18,026 bases of DNA from JAUVIB01 sp964424545 (GTDB lineage: Bacteria; Calditrichota; Calditrichia; Calditrichales; Calditrichaceae): assembly GCA_964424545.1 (NCBI GenBank), contig CAYRJN010000068.1, positions 1 through 18,026 on the forward strand, read 5' to 3'. Shown piece by piece: positions 15,890 through 18,026 of the stretch. The translations under genes were made by a program, and so were the position numbers. Below the pieces are notes generated by a model that was given only the letters and a program-made list of their open reading frames with translations, was not told the DNA's origin and made no database searches. The stretch's first letter is position 1. Each line of letters begins with the position of its first letter.

Positions 15890-15920
15890 TTTGAAAATTC
15901 CGTAATATTTGCTATCTTCA
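15890..15920 (+). promoter_or_regulatory. Promoter of the MscS gene
   Basis: TTTG (15890-15893), 19-base spacer, TATCTTCA (15913-15920), 66 bases before the ATG at 15987. It lies in the divergent region between sqr and mscS; I could not find an equally good element pointing toward sqr. Confidence 0.5.
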
Positions 15921-15986
15921 ATATCTAAAAATCATAATTCAAAATAGTACAGTTCATAACTTGAAAAAAGGATGGGAGGGTATTTC

Positions 15987-16805
15987 ATGGATAATTTGTA
16001 TGCTTATCTTGACGATTTAATTAAGCTGACCCTTGAATATGCGCCGAGATTTTTATTGGCCTTGGCAACGTTGCTGATCGGCTTTTGGTTGATTAAAAGA
16101 GCGGTAAACGCTTCCACCAAATTGTTAAGCGCAAAAAATGTTGATATTTCGCTGGTTAAATTTTTAGATTCTTTATTAAGAATCGTCTTAAAGATTTTAC
16201 TGCTTATCAGCGTGGCTTCCATGGTGGGCATCGCAACGACCTCTTTTGTAGCAATTCTCGGTGCGGCCGGTTTGGCGATCGGTTTGGCCTTACAAGGCAG
16301 TTTGGCAAACTTTGCCAGCGGCGTGTTGATTCTTCTTTTTAAACCTTATAAAGTCGGCGATTTTATTGAAGGCGGCGGCGTAACGGGCTCCGTTAATGAA
16401 ATCCAGGTTTTCAATACAATTTTAAAAACGCCCGATAATAAAACGGTAATTATACCGAACAGCCAAATTACTTCCGGCAGTATTACCAATTATTCAACGG
16501 AAGCTACGCGTCGCGTAGATATGACTTTCGGTATTGGTTACGCCGATGATATTGATAAGGCTAAGATGTTAATAAATAAATTGTTAAGCGAGGATGATAG
16601 GGTGCTAAAAGATCCTGAGCCGGTTATTGTTGTATCGGAATTGGCGAATAGCTCCGTTAATTTTGCTGTTCGTCCTTGGGCAAAAAAAGAGGATTACTGG
16701 GGACTGTATTTTGATATGCAGGAGAAGGTTAAAAAAGCTTTCGATGCGGAAAATATATCTATTCCTTTCCCGCAAACCGATGTTCATCTCTTTCAGAAAA
16801 AATAA
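15987..16805 (+). CDS. mscS: Small-conductance mechanosensitive channel, MscS family
   Basis: A 272-residue MscS channel of the short three-helix type, the usual length for the E. coli-like core. TM1 is about residues 18-38, TM2 about 61-85 and the pore-lining TM3 about 86-118, with the Ala/Gly-packed run GAAGLAIGLALQGSLANFASG. The beta domain follows with FKPYKVGDFIE (118-128) and the family hallmark VIIPNSQI (154-161), then the alpha/beta cage. It would open under membrane tension to release solutes on hypo-osmotic shock. I place the start at 15987 because GGGAGGG (15974-15980) lies 6 bases before it. An in-frame ATG at 15972 would add MGGYF but uses those same bases as codons and has only AAAAGG immediately adjacent. 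Monocistronic, ending at a shared terminator. Confidence 0.93.
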   Translation: MDNLYAYLDDLIKLTLEYAPRFLLALATLLIGFWLIKRAVNASTKLLSAKNVDISLVKFLDSLLRIVLKILLLISVASMVGIATTSFVAILGAAGLAIGLALQGSLANFASGVLILLFKPYKVGDFIEGGGVTGSVNEIQVFNTILKTPDNKTVIIPNSQITSGSITNYSTEATRRVDMTFGIGYADDIDKAKMLINKLLSEDDRVLKDPEPVIVVSELANSSVNFAVRPWAKKEDYWGLYFDMQEKVKKAFDAENISIPFPQTDVHLFQKK

Positions 16806-16815
16806 CAATTTGTAT

Positions 16816-16865
16816 AAAAAAACAGCCGCAGCGGCGGGTATTAATGCCTTAATCTCTTGCGGCTG
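16816..16865 (-). terminator. Intrinsic terminator between mscS and glnS
   Basis: CAGCCGCA (16823-16830) pairs with TGCGGCTG (16858-16865), an 8-bp GC-rich stem. The 27-base loop itself contains a GGTATT/AATGCC dyad. On the minus strand the stem is followed at once by seven T (16822-16816), giving a good rho-independent terminator for glnS. On the plus strand only AATTTTATAC follows, so for mscS it would be weaker. Confidence 0.75.
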
Positions 16866-16881
16866 AATTTTATACTTCGCT

Positions 16882-18026
16882 TTATTTTTTGCTTTGTGAT
16901 CTCTGAATTCTTGCCCAAGTATCCCGCAATCCTACGGTTTTATTGAAAACAAGGCGTTCCGTTGAAGAATCTTTTGAATCAAGACAAAAATATCCGATTC
17001 GTAAAAATTGATAGCGCTCTTCAATGATGGCATTGGCAAGACTCGGCTCTAATTTACAATTTTTAATGACTGCTATGGAATCGGGATTTAAGTTTTCCGT
17101 AAAGTCATCGCCCTCTTCGGGATTTTCTTTATTAAACAGATGGTCGTAAAGGCGAATTTCCGCCTCAATGGCGTGTTGCGCCGAAACCCAATGCAGCGTT
17201 CCTTTTACTTTACGGCCGTCATCCGACCAGCCGCCGCGGGTTTTCGGGTCATACGTACAATGAACTTCGATAATCTCGCCCGTTTTTTCATCTTTGATCA
17301 CATCCGTGCAGGTAACATAATACGCATGTTTTAAGCGCACTTCACGTCCCGGCGAGAGACGAAAGTATTTGGGCGGAGGGTCTTCTTCAAAATCATTTTG
17401 TTCGATATATAATACTTTGGAAAAGGGAATCGTCCGTTTGCCCATACTCTCATCTTCCGGGTTATTTACGGCCTCTAACACTTCCGTTTTTTCGTCGGGA
17501 TAATTGGTAATAATCAGTTTTAGCGGGTCTATAACGGCCATTACCCGTTTGGCTTTTTTATTCAGATCTTCCCGCAAGGTATGTTCCAATAGAGCGATAT
17601 CCACGGTGCTGTCGCTTTTAGCCACACCGATTTTATCGGCAAAATTACGAATGGATTCCGGTGTATAGCCTCTGCGGCGCAAACCGGAGATGGTCGGCAT
17701 ACGCGGATCATCCCAACCGGATACATGCTTTTCCGTCACAAGATGCAGTAACTTACGTTTACTCATTACCGTATAGGTCAAATTCAAGCGAGCGAATTCA
17801 ATTTGTGTGGGATGATAAATTTCCAGTTTATCTAAAAACCAATTATAGAGCGGTCGATGATCTTCAAATTCAAGCGTACAGATGGAATGGGTAATGCGCT
17901 CTATGGAATCGGATTGCCCGTGGGCAAAATCATACATTGGATAGATATGCCATTTGTCGCCGGTACGATGATGAGGAGCGTGTAAGATGCGGTACATAAC
18001 CGGATCGCGCATATTCAGATTGGGCG
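16882..18026 (-). CDS. glnS: Glutaminyl-tRNA synthetase, C-terminal part (5' end outside window)
   Basis: Class I aminoacyl-tRNA synthetase charging tRNA-Gln with glutamine. The frame is open to the window edge (PNLNMRDPVMYRI crosses 18012), so the first roughly 190 residues, including the HIGH motif, lie outside. The in-window start at 18012 is not the true start. Visible blocks follow E. coli GlnRS closely: IYPMYDFAHGQSDSIERITH, the CTLEF acceptor-stem loop, the KMSKS equivalent VMSKRKLL, GWDDPRMPTISGLRRRGY, then the two anticodon-binding beta barrels with MAVIDPLKL, FSKVLYIEQNDF, REVRLKHAYYV, DGRKVKGTLHWV and the closing FNKTVGLRDTWA. Having GlnRS implies direct Gln-tRNA charging rather than only the GatCAB route. 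The closing stem-loop at 16816-16865 is its terminator. Confidence 0.97.
   Translation of the reverse strand, partial: PNLNMRDPVMYRILHAPHHRTGDKWHIYPMYDFAHGQSDSIERITHSICTLEFEDHRPLYNWFLDKLEIYHPTQIEFARLNLTYTVMSKRKLLHLVTEKHVSGWDDPRMPTISGLRRRGYTPESIRNFADKIGVAKSDSTVDIALLEHTLREDLNKKAKRVMAVIDPLKLIITNYPDEKTEVLEAVNNPEDESMGKRTIPFSKVLYIEQNDFEEDPPPKYFRLSPGREVRLKHAYYVTCTDVIKDEKTGEIIEVHCTYDPKTRGGWSDDGRKVKGTLHWVSAQHAIEAEIRLYDHLFNKENPEEGDDFTENLNPDSIAVIKNCKLEPSLANAIIEERYQFLRIGYFCLDSKDSSTERLVFNKTVGLRDTWARIQRSQSKK

Noticed and set aside
1..18026. CRISPR array, tRNA or rRNA gene, toxin-antitoxin or phage-defence locus
   Set aside because: No regularly spaced direct repeats, no tRNA cloverleaf or rRNA segments recognised by eye, and no nuclease, Cas or toxin motifs in the coding frames.

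Overview
The window is bacterial chromosome of moderate to low G+C. It contains ordinary housekeeping and envelope genes plus one very large, unusual fusion gene. Three or four intergenic regions carry a TTTG-(19-20 nt)-TAnnTTnn element. This resembles the -33/-7 promoter of Bacteroidota and their relatives rather than the TTGACA/TATAAT type. Together with AQ-ending signal peptides, a glutaminyl-tRNA synthetase and a sulfide:quinone oxidoreductase, this suggests the FCB superphylum (for example Bacteroidota, Ignavibacteriota or Calditrichota). The exact phylum cannot be fixed from sequence reading alone.

Layout. 1-608: AT-rich DNA with a decayed Y1 (IS200-like/REP-associated) transposase. 609-1481 (+): RssA-type patatin phospholipase. 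1532-9565 (all -): an envelope/glycan block. In transcription order it holds a secreted PAP2 phosphatase, an outer-membrane beta-barrel-like protein, a GT4 glycosyltransferase, a 1387-residue protein joining a second GT4 to a phosphodiester glycosidase (NAGPA) domain, and a DUF218/YdcF protein whose start codon overlaps the preceding stop. 9777-11709 (+): a small membrane protein, an extended-SDR epimerase/dehydratase, and an in-frame RsbRD-like helical domain separated from the SDR only by a TAG codon. 11723-14003 (+): a doubtful small ORF, a Cys-containing lipoprotein behind a consensus promoter, and a secreted KY-type transglutaminase. 14170-15722 (-): a sulfide:quinone oxidoreductase with all three redox cysteines, followed by a previously uncalled 33-residue microprotein. 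15987-16805 (+): a small MscS channel. 16882-18026 (-): the C-terminal two thirds of GlnRS, running off the window, with an intrinsic terminator between the two converging genes.

How they work together. The 1532-9565 block looks like a surface- or lipid-linked glycan pathway: two sugar transferases, a sugar-phosphodiester hydrolase, a lipid-phosphate phosphatase and a DUF218 protein. SQR plus its microprotein would feed sulfide electrons to the quinone pool. The best candidates for something undescribed are the GT4/unknown/NAGPA fusion, the SQR-coupled microprotein, and the TAG-interrupted SDR/RsbRD gene.
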